Shown here in pieces: positions 32,611 through 32,808 of a stretch of 32,808 bases of DNA; the first letter of the stretch is position 1, and each line of letters opens with the position of its first letter. The DNA is from Candidatus Omnitrophota bacterium (GTDB lineage: Bacteria; Omnitrophota; Gorgyraeia; 2-02-FULL-51-18): the NCBI GenBank assembly GCA_023248025.1, contig JAHFFI010000005.1:1-32808 (forward strand). The letters are read 5' to 3'. The translations under genes were made by a program, and so were the position numbers. Below the pieces are notes generated by a model. It worked only from the letters and a program-made list of their open reading frames with translations, ran no database searches and was not told the origin of the DNA.

Positions 32611-32808
32611 ATGAGTAAAATGAAGAGAATGAATTATAAACAGTGCGGCGTCGACATCGACAAGGCCAACGCTTTCGTGGAAGAGATCAAGCCTTTGGCG
32701 AAAGCGACGCGCCGTCCGGAGGTCATGGCCGGCATCGGCGGTTTGGAGCGCTTTGCAGACTGCCCGAGAAATATAAAAAGCCGGTGCTTGTCAGCTCGAC
32801 CGATGGTG
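32611..32808 (+). pseudogene. purM: Phosphoribosylformylglycinamidine cyclo-ligase, 5' fragment with apparent frameshift
   Basis: The ATG at 32611 gives MSKMKRMNYKQCGVDIDKAN and continues FVEEIKPLAKATRRPEVMAG then IGG, a good PurM N-terminus. After GGIGG the frame turns into LERFADCPRNIKSR, which is not PurM-like. Adding one T to the three-T run at 32742-32744 would restore GFGALCRLPEKYKKPVLVSS then TDG, the expected continuation. The gene is cut by the window end. Either the T-run lost a base in the genome or the sequence has an indel error there; a living purM is the more likely truth given the otherwise intact operon. The internal ATG at 32629 is another possible start. Confidence 0.8.

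Overview
The window is a compact bacterial chromosome segment from a diderm. It carries an LpxL-type lipid A acyltransferase, a Firmicutes-style SOS box in front of lexA, a purB-purS-purQ-purL-purF-purM run, and a 13.9-kb single reading frame. That frame encodes a secreted protein cut into domains by a recurrent SGARLA-like linker. Giant genes of this sort make me think of Candidatus Omnitrophota (OP3). That assignment is inference from gene style; no rRNA or other marker is present.

Layout. 1-1726: the start of a GlpD-like dehydrogenase (minus strand, cut by the edge), a FkbM methyltransferase, a secreted cyclophilin and tRNA-Val(TAC). 1860-15758: the giant gene. In order it holds a signal peptide, a TraB/ChaN-like region, a HExxH region, a helical region, a homodimeric pyruvate-dehydrogenase-E1-like enzyme, a MidA/NDUFAF7-like methyltransferase, two more unassigned regions, two tandem RidA domains, a membrane segment, a second class I methyltransferase, four near-identical HTH-like repeats and an unassigned C-terminus. 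15.77-23.25 kb: ordinary small genes (a secreted protein, lexA-dinB, an SDR, two conserved small proteins, a SWIB protein, hemW) separated by four large intergenic elements. 23.3-26.4 kb: a tightly packed TPR-aguB-aguA-lpxL-like cluster, with AguA and AguB forming the agmatine-to-putrescine route. 26.4 kb to the end: a promoter and the purine operon, with an unrecognised 86-aa gene between purL and purF and an apparent one-base frameshift in the partial purM.

The least explained signals are two. The first is the giant modular secreted protein, whose motif-marked boundaries suggest either domain shuffling or proteolytic processing. The second is a family of four 330-490-bp intergenic elements built as nested palindromes. 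They share roughly 20-30-bp terminal inverted repeats. Paired arms change together between copies while one apical loop stays nearly constant. One copy has acquired a 114-bp module flanked by a 9-bp direct duplication, and all four copies lie just upstream of a plus-strand gene. No transposase is encoded nearby, so they look like non-autonomous mobile elements or structured RNA/DNA elements.

Several plus-strand genes (SDR, hemW, TPR) have an extended -10 motif (TGN plus a TATAAT-like hexamer) six or seven bases before the ATG and no Shine-Dalgarno, suggesting leaderless transcripts. Others (lexA, dinB, purB, the secreted protein) have clear ribosome binding sites.
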